DNA of 64,000 nt from Phycomyces nitens (taxonomy: Eukaryota; Mucoromycota; Mucoromycetes; Mucorales; Phycomycetaceae), in assembly GCA_022702545.1 (NCBI GenBank), contig JAHRBC010000003.1:3100001-3164000 (forward strand), in the 5' to 3' direction. Numbering within the stretch: the stretch's first letter is position 1; each line of letters begins with the position of its first letter. Shown here in pieces: positions 49,101 to 59,614 of the stretch. Made by a program: the position numbers and the translations under genes. Under the pieces are notes generated by a model, which had not been told where the DNA came from, searched no databases, and was given only the letters and a program-made list of their open reading frames with translations.

Positions 49101-49694
49101 TCTGTACGGTGTGTTTGTCAGTTTGTTTGCTGTTTCCACAGTAAGAGGCAGTCACCAGTCCACCATAGGCGGAAAAAGAGTTGCTGAGCTAACACAGACA
49201 TAAAAAGAAGTTTATCAGCCCCAAAGAACGCTCCTTTTAACATGGTCTCCTTTAGTGTCTCACAATGGCGCAAGAGATAAAACGTACTTTGGCAGTGGGC
49301 GTTTCCTTTGTACCTGAAATGGATATTTAAAGAGACAAAATTATGATTGTTGCATTAAAAATCAAGACAAAAAATACCTAATAAATTATAGATAGATTTC
49401 CAACTGTTGCCTAGGATCTACTCAAGGGTAGTGAGTGCGCAGGTATTTAATAGTATTGTATGTCATCATTACCTCGTCTGTTTTATTGTCCTGGTTTATT
49501 TTAAACGTGTCTTTAGCTAGGGCCATAAGAATAGAACTAGCCTCCAAGTCGTCAGCACTGTGGGTCTGAGGTATTGAAGAGTGTATTTTAGAGTGTCTTG
49601 TGAGTTTCTTGGGGTAGGGATGGTCATTGCTTGGATGGCGTCTTTTTATGGGATGTTTTTGGGATTCTGCAGTGACATGACGTTTGGATGGCAT
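46147..49694 (-). CDS. Q/N/S-rich protein of unknown function
   Basis: Ten exons: 49694-49473, 49313-49288 (26 nt), 49183-49089, 48923-48855, 48793-48661, 48607-48556, 48504-48301, 48249-48103, 48045-47796, 47738-46147, totalling about 929 aa in frame. I do not recognise the family. The N-terminus is basic (MPSKRHVTAESQKHPIKRRH) and followed by ADDLEASSILMALAK. A Ser/Arg/Asn-rich middle follows, then a helical segment TREEADKLLQKIIRIRRN, a Cys cluster (GEACSGESSCSECCSYEE ... CPDC), another helix (LQQMIIKNRQVELIKRAQQ), and a long Gln/Asn/His/Ser/Pro-rich tail with a polyQ run. Basic patches and Q-rich tracts suggest a nuclear regulator, which is only an inference. The last intron (47739-47795, 57 nt) removes an in-frame TAA that otherwise splits the gene. 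The start could lie further upstream, but that sequence is AT-repeat. Confidence 0.68.
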
Positions 49695-52600
49695 GTCGTG
49701 ATGTATTAAAAATAAGAGGAAGAGAAGGGAGAAAGAGAAGGGGACTGTCAAATTCCTTTTTTTTTTGTATTTTTGGAATAGTAAAAGGCTAAATAGATAA
49801 TCAAGAATAAGAATAAATATATAATAATAATAATAATAATTAATTGAAATCAAAATAATAATGCTATATTTTCTGGTGATATTTGTAATACAGATGTTAA
49901 TTCTCTCTTCATTTTTATAATTGTATATAATTATTCATATACTTTTTGATTAGTTTTACTGGTCGAATGCATAATATTTACACAACAAAGACATGTACGT
50001 GTAACTCTATGGTCCTATCGCACGCCTTTTCAAATTGTCCGCGGGCAGGAAAGCAAAACAAATAAGCGGTAGTGAATCAAGAAGAAAAAAAAAGTGTGTG
50101 AGATTAAATCGGGTGTTTTCCGAGTCAGTTGAGAAATAACTAGAGAATTATAAATTACAATCATATTAATAACATTTATATCATCAATGGGAGGTATTGG
50201 TGTAGAATTAATTGGTTGGCCAATTGTGACTCTCTGTAATTCTGTATAATTTATACTTTAGAACTGTGATTTTACTTTTTTCACCCTGTACTCCTTTAAC
50301 TCTTACTCCTTTCTTTAGTTTAAGGAGAATTACAAAGGTAATTTTTGGCTTTTTTTTTGTGGTCTATATTTTGGTCTCTATTTAAAACACGTGTAAGAAG
50401 CTTGGAAACAAAATAGGTTATTTGACTGCGAATCTCTACAAATAATTTATAAATGTTCATCATTACATGATCTCTTCATTACCAATTCAATACACGTGCA
50501 AATACATGTACAAATTTTATTTTACTTTACTTTTTATATACACTTGTACCGATCATGCTCTCGATAAGCTTTTATACCGTTATGAACTGGTTACTGATGA
50601 TTAAGAGAGAGAAAAAGGGGGGGTTTGAGAGAATTCTATGAATACATTGTATATTGGAGGAGCAATATTTTGTAAAAAGGCATTTGGAATGCATGTATAG
50701 TTGAATACAGATTACGACACCAATTCATGATCAGGTGACTGGGGTTAGGCTCTCATACACTTTAGAATTTCTTTGCGCATATCATGTGTAACACTTTGGA
50801 CTTGATACGGATTTTTGATTTTTGATTTGCAGATTGCTGGAAATAAATTTTACCAGCTTTACATTTTGCTCTTCACCAAAATCGCTTCTTTATATACTAC
50901 TAGATGGAACAGGAGAATAGAGAATGTGTGATAAGATTAGTTGAAGAACGCAAACATAGTACAATACTTTTACCATAAAAGACTAATGTTGCCGCAGATT
51001 CAAACTAGAGAATTTAAGACTAATTCGAATCTAATGGTAGTTGGCAGAATGAGTACATCATTAAGAAAACGGCATGTATATTCTACAGAGATTCCCAGGT
51101 GTGAAAGGACAAATCTTGGTGTAAGTAGCCGTAAAAGGTCTTTCGTTTGTGTGTGTGTGTGTGTTTTATTCCTACAAAGTAGCAGAGCTGATGTTATATA
51201 CAAGATGCCAATCGTGAGTTTATGCCAGTGATAATCTTACATGAAGGAGGGTCATTCAGTTTTATTTCAAAGTAGATCAAAGCAAACACAAGGAAGAAAG
51301 AGTGCACTAAAATATGACAGAACCAATAATATAAAGTTGCCAAAGAGAAATTATATTCTTGGTGTCTTTTTCTTTAGTACTCAATACTCGTTTTTCGCAG
51401 TGAAAAACTATATAAAAAAATAAAAGTATTATAAAATTAGATTAGCAATAGATGAGCAACAAAGCAATGTCAATTTACAATACATTTGTCATGATTGCTC
51501 ACTTAACGTCATCACCAATTTACAACATCTCATCTTGCAAAAAAAAACACACTTGTAATAGATGGAAAATATATACATGGATCAAGCACTTTCAACCAAC
51601 TATCACCTTTTAACTTTTTTCATTTGGGCTGTTCATTCTTTATGTAATTGCAAGGATTTTTGGTGAAAATATTAATAAAGTAATACCTGCTGTCTTATAC
51701 TTGCCAAGCATGGATAATATCCATAACATTTTGATTGTGAGGAGAGGAATTGCCCTTGTAGTTCAATATAACTTTTGGGTTGCCATATAAAATGAAAACA
51801 CAAGTCAAAACATGATGTGGTATTCCATTGTAGCTACAGCTAATTATTACCTTTTCCATAAAAGATACTTCAAAACTTTTACAACTTACTTTCCTGACAA
51901 GTTTATAGCAAGTCTATATCTCATAGTGCCTCTTAAACTATCTAATATTACCTGATACACCTTTTTTCATATAATAAATCGCCAAAGCCCATTACAAGGC
52001 TGCTCCACTCAATTCATAGAGAGAATTATAAGTAAACTGGATAAGCTCATTAGATACTTTGAAATACGCAACTATATCAATATAAAAATTAGTATGTATC
52101 ATAATATTCATCTTTTGCAACCACATACAATACAATACTATACTATACAATACGTTTTATGGATATTCGCAATGGCAGAAGTGGTGACCAACTATGCAAA
52201 CCTTTCCGTCAACTTGTCAATTTAAATAATAGTTTTATGAGCAAAGTTTTTTTTAGCTATTACCTACGGCATACTGGCTTAAATGCTATGGAGGCTGATG
52301 ATTCTACTGTCATTTTTAATGAATTGTCATTGATGACATTACCCTTCAACAACAATCTGCAAAAGTAGTATTGAACATAAAAGAGCGGTAGTTATGCTAC
52401 CATTCTTGGCACAGCTACCGTTCCTCCCGCCATAGTCTTTTGTATTTGCTGTATCAATTGTGTTCAATTGAAAATCGTAATGACCTATTGTATTCATCGG
52501 AAATGAATCCATTCCTCATTTTCATAAATGTGGGAGATTGGTTCTGCCACTGTATTGGAATTTTTTTTGAAGCGGATGTTGAAAAAAGGAACTGGCGGTC

Positions 52601-53040
52601 AAAACCCAAGGGGGCGGGGAGAAAACCCGCTTGGCACACGGCTCTTTCGCATTTATCTCTCTTTGGCAGGGAAGATAATGTGAAGAGTTTGTCACTATGT
52701 CGCGGTCCCCTATATTTCCCCACTTACCCTCTCAATTACTCTTTGACTTCTCTGTACTCTGTTTCTGACATAACCTAGCATGTATTTCCAGCTGCTTCTC
52801 CACCGTTCTCTGCTTGACTTGTCATTTTCCCTGTTTAAAACAAGAAGCCTTTAGATATATCCCATATTTTCGTAAATATATAGCTACGAGATGTAATTTC
52901 TCGGGTTCGCACCATTTTTTTTAAATCTATAAAACAAATAAAATACAAAATCAAGAAGAAAATTAATGTGATATTCTATACATATATCCTTTTCTTTTTC
53001 TTTTTCTCTTGTTACTTTTACTTTATTCTGTTTTACTTAT
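49695..53040. other. AT-rich gene-poor region
   Basis: No supported gene. A (TAA)n tract lies at about 49822-49842, and an inverted CCAAT pair (ATTGG 50211-50215, CCAAT 50220-50224) about 520 bp upstream of the Q-rich gene. Frames at 50941-51231, 52159-52368 and 52440-52778 (+) have no motif. The 69-codon frame at 52159 is protein-like in composition but unsupported. Confidence 0.5.
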
Positions 53041-53059
53041 CAATTGTATATATTTCATA

Positions 53060-54245
53060 GACCTTGGTAAAATTCTTGCATTTTTGTTACCAATTGAGCA
53101 GCTGCCTGGGAAGGATCAATTTACCAAAAACCATCTTGAAATCAGCAAACGTAATTGATCTTGTCACATCCAATCTACAGGACGTCCCAAAAGGCGCTTA
53201 TACAACGATTAATCCAATATTTCCAAAGCGTGTTGTTACTATATAAGCCATATCTGTTGTTCCTGGTTTTTTGGATTGAAAGACTGTCTCCCTCCACATT
53301 AATTACAAGGTTCAAACCTGTCAATCCCAAGCCATGGATGCAGTTTATTTTATGTTGTGATTTCTGGGCAAAGTCAAAGTTCCCAAGCATGTAACCTTTA
53401 CTGGAATTATCAATGTTTTTCATCCAACAATCACCAACATTATACAGTCATTCCCAGCCAAATCACCTGACTATCAGAATGCTTCATCGCCTTGTCAAGG
53501 AGTCCATTGAACAATGCTGTACTCTCTCAATGACTTCCTTTCTTCTCCTTCTCATGTCCCTTCCCGACGATTGTCCCTCTATTCCTAGCTCGCAGATCTT
53601 TGGCACAGTTTTTGAGGCCGCGTGGAGAGCCTATTGAAGCTTCATTTTTTGGTGATATACCTTTTCACTCTTTTAATGTAATTAATTCCACTGCTACCCT
53701 ACTATATACCTGCGTTGATCAAGCCCACATCGCCTAACCTCTATTTACTCCCTTGTGTTTACCTATGATCTCAATCTTCCTTGTACTTTCTCTCTATGAT
53801 AAGCTCTGTTTATTTTCTCTCATAAGCTTTGAGCCCAACAAGACACTCCAAGTATCGCTGATCATCATGATGCGTGACTATGTAGGGACAAATAAAACTG
53901 TCTTGACAAAAAAAAAGTTCATTGAACAAGAAACTGAAAAAGAGCAATGTTTGGTAGATAATGTTGACCTGATTTGCTCCAACAGTCAAATTAGAAGATT
54001 TTCTCATCAATCTCACTGGCCCGTCAAAGGCAGAAAATAGCGTATCCAGTGCATTGGAATTCAATCGTTTGGCTAAAATAAAGTACGTGACCATAGAAGA
54101 CTCTGACTCGTCTCTGGAACCTCTCCCAAGCTCCGGCCTTGAGAAAACGGCAGCAGAATATTCTAATGTACAAGATGATCTTGAATCCATTATCAACCAC
54201 AAGGTTGTCTTTATTTCATATGCTCCCGATTTTGCCTTGTGGTAA
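53060..54245 (+). pseudogene. Probable decayed zinc-cluster-type transcription factor (Fungal_trans-like fragment)
   Basis: Frame 53155-53637 is broken by one TAA. A GT-AG intron of 57 nt (donor in ATGTAACC, acceptor after ATTATACAG) would remove it in frame. The joined reading has the hydrophobic pattern of the fungal-specific transcription factor middle region: LIQYFQSVLLLYKPYL, STLITRFKPVNPKPWMQFI, VKESIEQCCTLSMTSFLLLL and SSQIFGTVFEAAWRAY, the last resembling the usual AxRMAxDLGL helix but altered. A second protein-like piece at about 53990-54245 (LEFNRLAKIKYVTIEDSDSS, then an acidic segment) is in another frame. No zinc cluster was found upstream, and no frame links the pieces cleanly. 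Hence a relic rather than a live gene. The homology is from pattern memory and is weak. Confidence 0.3.
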
Positions 54246-56217
54246 CAGGCTTGTATGAAAAAGAAAATCAAATTTAGACTGTCTCCCAATGGAGGATTTT
54301 TTTCCCTTTGTATCCGATGAACACAACGGATACAACGGATGTACTTAGAAGGAACCAGCCAAAATATAGCACCAGGTCAAAAAAAATATTTTTTACCACG
54401 TTACTTTGACGTAGATAAGTGCTACTCATACTCACTCGCTTTTTTTTTTACCCAACCTGATTCAACTCCATAATGGTTAGATATGTTTCCTTATATTAGA
54501 CACTGGAACTTTTTGTGTTTTCCACAAGAAGAGTGACACTAGAAAGACCCTCATTTCCTCACTACTCTAGAGTACTAACCCTGTTGCACTGATCTATTGT
54601 TCAGTTTAAAAAAAGGATGCCGTTTGCGCACTATGTTCCTTGTCGTTTTGGTGAGAAGCAAAATGTAAAGCTGGTAAGATTTATTTCCAGCAATCTGTAA
54701 ATAAAAAATCCGTGTCAAGCGCAAAGTGTTACACATGATATGCGCAAAAGTTTCTGGAAAGAGTGTGCATACCCAGTGAGTTTCTTTTACTTTTATAGTA
54801 AAAATGTCTCTCTCATCCAATGAGACAGCTCAAAATTACGGAAATTCAATATATATATATATTAAATCTGCGTTTCAAATGCCAAAATGATTTGTTTTTG
54901 GACAATTTGTTACCAATTTATAACACAATTTTTAACCGCACCAGTCTTTCCAGCAGGTCCTTTATTCATTTTTTTTTATTTCTTCTTCTTCTTCAACATT
55001 TTTCATGGCAAGTATTTTTTGCTTGGCCCTTACTTTGTAACAAATCATATATATATATATATATTAAAGCTTATTTTTCACTCTCTGTTAAACAGTCTAC
55101 TCAAACCCGCTTTATTTTGCTGTAAGATATTCAAGTTTGCACTGTGTCTAACTTTAAAAAAACTAAATGAATGTTTTCTTTTATAATAGACATATAGTTT
55201 ACGGTTTGAAATAGCAGTAGCTCTTTCAACGTATCAGGCCTTATTTATTGGATATACTCTTTGTTTAAAATGCGTATTAGATTCCTATTTATCTAGCAAA
55301 CATGATAATGACACGTTTTTAAAGATTCACTGTGTAGAATATGAGACATCAAACTAACCACTTTACTCTCCATGTATTTTTGTTGATTATTGACTTTTAT
55401 GCTTCTTTTCTAGGATATAAAACCAATTGTGGACAGTAAATATAGCAAGGTAACGTGTGCATAATCATCTATCTATTCAAGCTTCGTTTACTAGCTATCA
55501 TTATTATCCAAGTTTGTATATACTACCTTGTCCAGACATTCTATCGAATAATGTATGCCGCTCTCTATAGTCTTTTGGGTCGGGCATATTTTATTTTGCA
55601 TTCATTCGCATCATCCTGAAAGACCATCAGCGACTAGCAAGGTAACCTGCACTTGCTCCATCATTTTATGAAATAAAACCCTGGTTTAAAGCTATATAAT
55701 AATTTTGCCCAAAAAAACCCCCCCATTGGTAAACTTACAACTTTTATCTAATGAAGGCCGTTTATAAGCCGTATTTTTAATAATTTCTGCATTTTGGTTG
55801 GCGGTTGGGATTTAATCAAACAATTATCTCTCCCGACAAATTACTATATTAAGGATGTCCAAAAAAATATATACAAATGAATTTTGAAACCCCGAAAACA
55901 CTCCTTGTATGTGAAATTCTATCCAATGAAGGCTGTTATTAGCCGTATTATTAATAATAAAAAAGTTTCGTTTAAAAGTTGAAGATCTTTCAAATTTGAC
56001 TTGGCTAGAAAAACTGTTGCCTTGATAGGCTTACGTGTGTTACAATAAATTAAAACTTGCTTTTTTAGGATGAACCAAAACTCGATCTTCTATTGACATG
56101 AGCAAGAAACCAATTGATGCAGGGATATAGCATTATAAGAATATAAAAAGGCTTTTTTGTAAATAATTCTTGTATATTTCTTGTAAACACTAAACTCAAA
56201 TCTACTCTATACTATCA
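54246..56217. other. AT-rich gene-poor region with (AT)n tracts and repeat copies
   Basis: No supported gene. (AT)n tracts occur near 54850 and 55050. The first copies of a noncoding duplicated element lie at 55746-55959. Frames such as 54820-55125 are low-complexity. Confidence 0.5.
55746..55959. repeat. Duplicated noncoding element, copies R1-R2-R1'
   Basis: R1 (55746-55782) reads TAATGAAGGCCG ... TAAGCCGTATTTTTAATAA. R1' (55921-55959) is a diverged direct copy (CCAATGAAGGCTG ... TTAGCCGTATTATTAATAA). Between them lies R2 (55784-55913), whose second copy is at 56362-56485. Confidence 0.75.
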
Positions 56218-56345
56218 TGCCATCAGAAATAGCCACAAACACTGACAAAACAGCTAGCAAAAAGATGAGAGTCTTTAGAAAATGATTTGAAGCATGTCAA
56301 AGATCGTGAATTCCTTTTTTGGTACAAGCAAAATCGACTTGTAAA
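56218..56345 (+). pseudogene. Small frameshifted coding fragment
   Basis: An ATG at 56218 with a TATA-like ATATAAAAAGGC about 75 bp upstream opens MPSEIATNTDKTASKK. Shifting by one base then gives ESLENDLKHVKDREFLFW and YKQNRLVNETL to a stop. This reads like one short helical protein broken by a frameshift, or a first exon fragment. No family recognised. Confidence 0.25.
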
Positions 56346-56361
56346 CGAAACTCTCTAATAT

Positions 56362-56485
56362 ATCTCTGCAATTTGATTGGCGGTTGGGGTTTAATCAAAC
56401 AAGTATCTCTCCCGACAAATTACTATATTGGGATGTCCAAAAAAAAGTTATGAACTTTGAAAACCCGAAATACTCCTTGGGCGTG
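56362..56485. repeat. Second copy R2' of duplicated element
   Basis: Direct copy of 55784-55913. Shared near-identical core GGCGGTTGGG, TTTAATCAAACAA, TATCTCTCCCGACAAATT, ACTATATT and GGATGTCCAAAAAAA, ending in ACTCCTTG. The copies are about 580 bp apart. Confidence 0.8.
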
Positions 56486-56680
56486 TATAAATATATATAT
56501 ATGGGTATTGTAGACAATTTCCCTTCTGCGCTCCGTCACAAGAAAACAGAGCCTTTATTCCCCCCTCTTTTTTTTTAACTCTTTCTCTCTTTCTCTCTTT
56601 CTCTCATTCTCGTAGAACCAACAAGACCCAAGACAAAAAAAAATTGTAATCTTTATTGTGTGTAAATATATAGGCACACA

Positions 56681-56730
56681 TTTATATTTATACACATGTA
56701 TATTTATATGTATACATGTATAAATATAAA
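56681..56730. repeat. AT-rich inverted repeat upstream of the phosphatase gene
   Basis: Arms 56681-56702 and 56711-56730 pair over about 20 bp with one 2-base bulge (TTTATATTTATACACATGTA against its complement). It lies about 120 bp before the next ATG, after a TTTCTCTC-rich pyrimidine tract at 56580-56612. Confidence 0.55.
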
Positions 56731-56851
56731 TATAAATATAAAATATAAATATATAGATAAATAATTAGATATAAAAAGTATATATACTCTATACTTGTAC
56801 CTTTTACACTTGCATACCTTGCAATCTCATCACATTGTCTTTTTAAAGCTA

Positions 56852-58186
56852 ATGAGTCATTCTACGAATGAAAAGGAATCCACTCAGGCTGGCTCTCATC
56901 GCTTTAGTCTGTTTGGAAAATCCAAAGGTATCCTGGTTTGCTATCCTGTCCGATAAACTCCATTTTTGCCTTATTGACTGACCCACTCTGTCTCTCTCTC
57001 TCTTTCTTTTTTTAGCAAAGCGAAAGATCTTTAACAAATCCGACTGGAAGAAACCAAAAAACCCGCAGCAGCCACAGCAACAGCGCACCCATCGTCATGG
57101 CTACAAATTCTTTTCTCTCTTGATGTGTTGTACTTCTGAAAATACTTTTCAGGAGAAATCCCAAAGAACCCCCCAGGTTATAGACACAGTTCGCCGGGCA
57201 AGCAGTAACAATGCCACCACATCACAAACCATCACCTACTCAACTGCCTCGGTAAGAACAAAGGATGAAGAGACAACGGCCGTCGAACAGACAGACACAA
57301 AGCAGACTACGGATATCGAAGATACTCAGTCAATTCAATCGTCTGTCGTACACAGTCCAGAAATACCCGAAACACCAACGGACCCTCTACCAACACCAGA
57401 ACTCCTGAAACCAGCACCAGAAACCACAACACCCATCTTAGAATCATCAAACATGGTCTGGCTACTCGACCCAATTGCCCCAAAAGACAAGGGGCGCAAG
57501 TGTCTTGTATTGGACCTTGACGAGACTCTTGTCCACAGTGCATTTAAAGTATTTATTTACATTTATAATCTAAGAATATCTTTTTTTTCGAATTCTCACT
57601 TGTATTCACATACCTTTTAGGTTGTACCTCAACCAGATTTTATAGTGCCAGTCGAAATTGACCACCAGGTTCACGATGTCTATGTCCTCAAGAGACCAGG
57701 AGTCGATGCCTTTATGAAACGAATGGGCGAGATCTATGAAATAGTCGTCTTTACGGCCAGTCTTTCAAAGGTAAGATACAGATCTGTTCTCTAGAGTCTC
57801 TCACATCGTTTTAGTATGCAGATCCGGTCCTTGATATTTTTGATCGGCACAACGTCGTACAGCATCGATTATTTCGTGAATCGTGTTTCAATTACAAGGG
57901 AAACTATGTAAAGGTAATCTTGACCAGAGACCCCAATGTTTTCTAAAGTGTACTTTAGGATCTCTCTCAATTAGGAAGAGACCTCAGCAAGGTCATCATC
58001 CTAGACAATTCCCCGGCTAGTTACATCTTCCACACTGCCAATGCAGTCCCTGTGTCGTCCTGGTTTAATGACCCACACGACTCTGAGCTCTTTGACCTTA
58101 TTCCCTTTCTAGAAGACTTGGCGACCGTAGATGATGTCACTGATATTCTTGATAATACCATCCCAGGCCCATTCTCCCACCTCTGA
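56852..58186 (+). CDS. PSR1: FCP1/NIF-domain phosphatase of the Psr1/SCP (CTDSP) type
   Basis: HAD-superfamily protein phosphatase. Yeast Psr1/Psr2 are plasma-membrane phosphatases in the general stress response, and animal SCPs act on RNA polymerase II CTD. Exons: 56852-56927, 57016-57548, 57621-57770, 57815-57913, 57959-58186, about 361 aa. The N-terminal half is disordered and rich in Thr/Pro/Gln, with a basic stretch and a Cys pair ([11 protein letters not shown]) that could be palmitoylated. The catalytic domain begins [14 protein letters not shown] (nucleophile in DLDET, near residue 195), then [47 protein letters not shown], and [11 protein letters not shown] ending the active site. 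The C-terminus DDVTDILDN is typical of the SCP group. It converges on ARL2 with about 230 bp between stops. Confidence 0.92.
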
Positions 58187-58414
58187 CATTCTACACCTGA
58201 TTTTTTGTAAAGATAGCATGCTCATCAACTCACACATTCTCACATACAACATTGCACACCCAAAATATCTCTCTCTCTCTCTTTTTTTTTTCTTTGTATG
58301 ATTCCACTGTTTCCTTGTTTTATTTTATTTTGTTTAGCCTTGACCAAAATTCACAACAGACATTGTAACTCATTTCCTCGATATTTAATATGTATATATT
58401 AAATATATATATAT

Positions 58415-59198
58415 TTAATCTAGCATGTAAATGCGGGAAGCAACATCGCTAACAATCCAGTCCATACCCTTCAAAAGATTATTTCCAGTAACAGCACTGC
58501 AAGCCATAATTGCCCAGTGATGACTCTTTATATCATCTAGCCCAAGTGCCTTTATAATCCCCCAATTAACAACACAGACCACATCCAGAAGCTCATTTGT
58601 TGGCTTACCATTCGAATGTCTTGCTCTGAGAGTGCACCCGATAGATCCTGCTTGTTTGCAAACACCAACAGAGTCGCACCAGCCAATCTCTATATAAGAT
58701 TGTTCAATACATATATTCTCTTGTCTAGCCCTCTTGTTACCTCTTCTTGCAGCAGTGAGCTTAATTCCTGCTTACAATCCTGCATTCTTAGCCGATCTGC
58801 AGAGTCGACAACCCAGACTAGGGCATCTGTTTGCTCAAAATAGTTTCGCCAATAGGATCGAATTGACTTTTGACCGCCAACATCCCAGATATTGAGTTTA
58901 TATCTACAATACATGAAAGAAAAGAAGAAAAAAAAATTGTCAATCCACAAGGATCCCCTAATCTTCTTACGCTTCATGCTCGAGTGTCTTGATGTTAAAC
59001 CCAAGAGTGGGCGAAATTGTATCGATTGGTTCGCCATTTATACGCTTCAGAATAGTTGTCTTGCCTGCATTGTCGAGTCCCCTGAATTTAGATAAATTAA
59101 CACATTGTAGACCAAGTTTTATGGACTACTTGCAACATCAGGATTCTCATCTCCTTCTCCTTTTGCCGGTTCTTCTTTAATATCGTAAGCAATCCCAT
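58415..59198 (-). CDS. ARL2: ADP-ribosylation factor-like GTPase ARL2
   Basis: Small GTPase that works with tubulin cofactors (Cin4 in yeast, Alp41 in fission yeast) in tubulin folding and microtubule integrity. Exons: 59198-59134, 59081-58971, 58903-58741, 58689-58609, 58549-58415, exactly 184 aa, the length of human ARL2. Motifs: MGLLTILKK start, [11 protein letters not shown] (P-loop), [13 protein letters not shown] (switch I Thr), [18 protein letters not shown] (switch II), ANKQDL and CSAVTG (base recognition). The first intron (59082-59133) starts with GCAAGT instead of GT; only that donor gives [11 protein letters not shown]. It is divergent from the DUF155 gene, sharing a 416-bp promoter. 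Confidence 0.95.
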
Positions 59199-59614
59199 GA
59201 TTGTAGATGTTCTGTCAATCTCCAAGAAACAACAACAACGCCAATCCAGAAAGTACTCGCGTCACGTGCACCGAGATTTATGCAATTGTCTGGCAGTGGC
59301 GTTGAGGGCCATTCAAATTCACTGGGACTTCCATATTTGGACAACAAGTTTGCAAAGGCAGGTTTTTTTTTAGATCCTCTTTGATGCACACAAATATTGA
59401 CAGTATCCAGACCCAAGCGTCTATTCATTTTTAAGCAAGGCATCTCTGTCTGTGGCCCACAAATATATAAAGATATATATTGAACAAACAAAAGATCCAT
59501 ATCAATTTGATTTTCTAGATTCTGATACATACCAAAAGTCACGTGAGATCATTGAAACAGATTGCAAAAAGGCACGCAGAATTTTGGACTCATTTTTTCT
59601 ATACTCGGTACATC
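59199..59614. promoter_or_regulatory. Divergent promoter of ARL2 and the DUF155 gene with two TCACGTG boxes
   Basis: The 416 bp between the two starts holds TCACGTG at 59262-59268 and 59539-59545, one near each gene (about 65 bp from each ATG). The palindromic core suits bHLH factors of the Cbf1 class. No gene was seen in this stretch. Confidence 0.45.

Noticed and set aside
52159..52368. 69-codon plus-strand frame with fairly normal amino-acid use
   Set aside because: No recognisable family, no introns or neighbours to support it; left as unsupported.
53310..53322. tRNA B-box-like GGTTCAAACC
   Set aside because: No matching A box or cloverleaf arms nearby; likely chance within the transcription-factor relic.
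53810..54289. 159-codon minus-strand frame
   Set aside because: Antisense to the protein-like acidic piece at 53990-54245, and without motifs.
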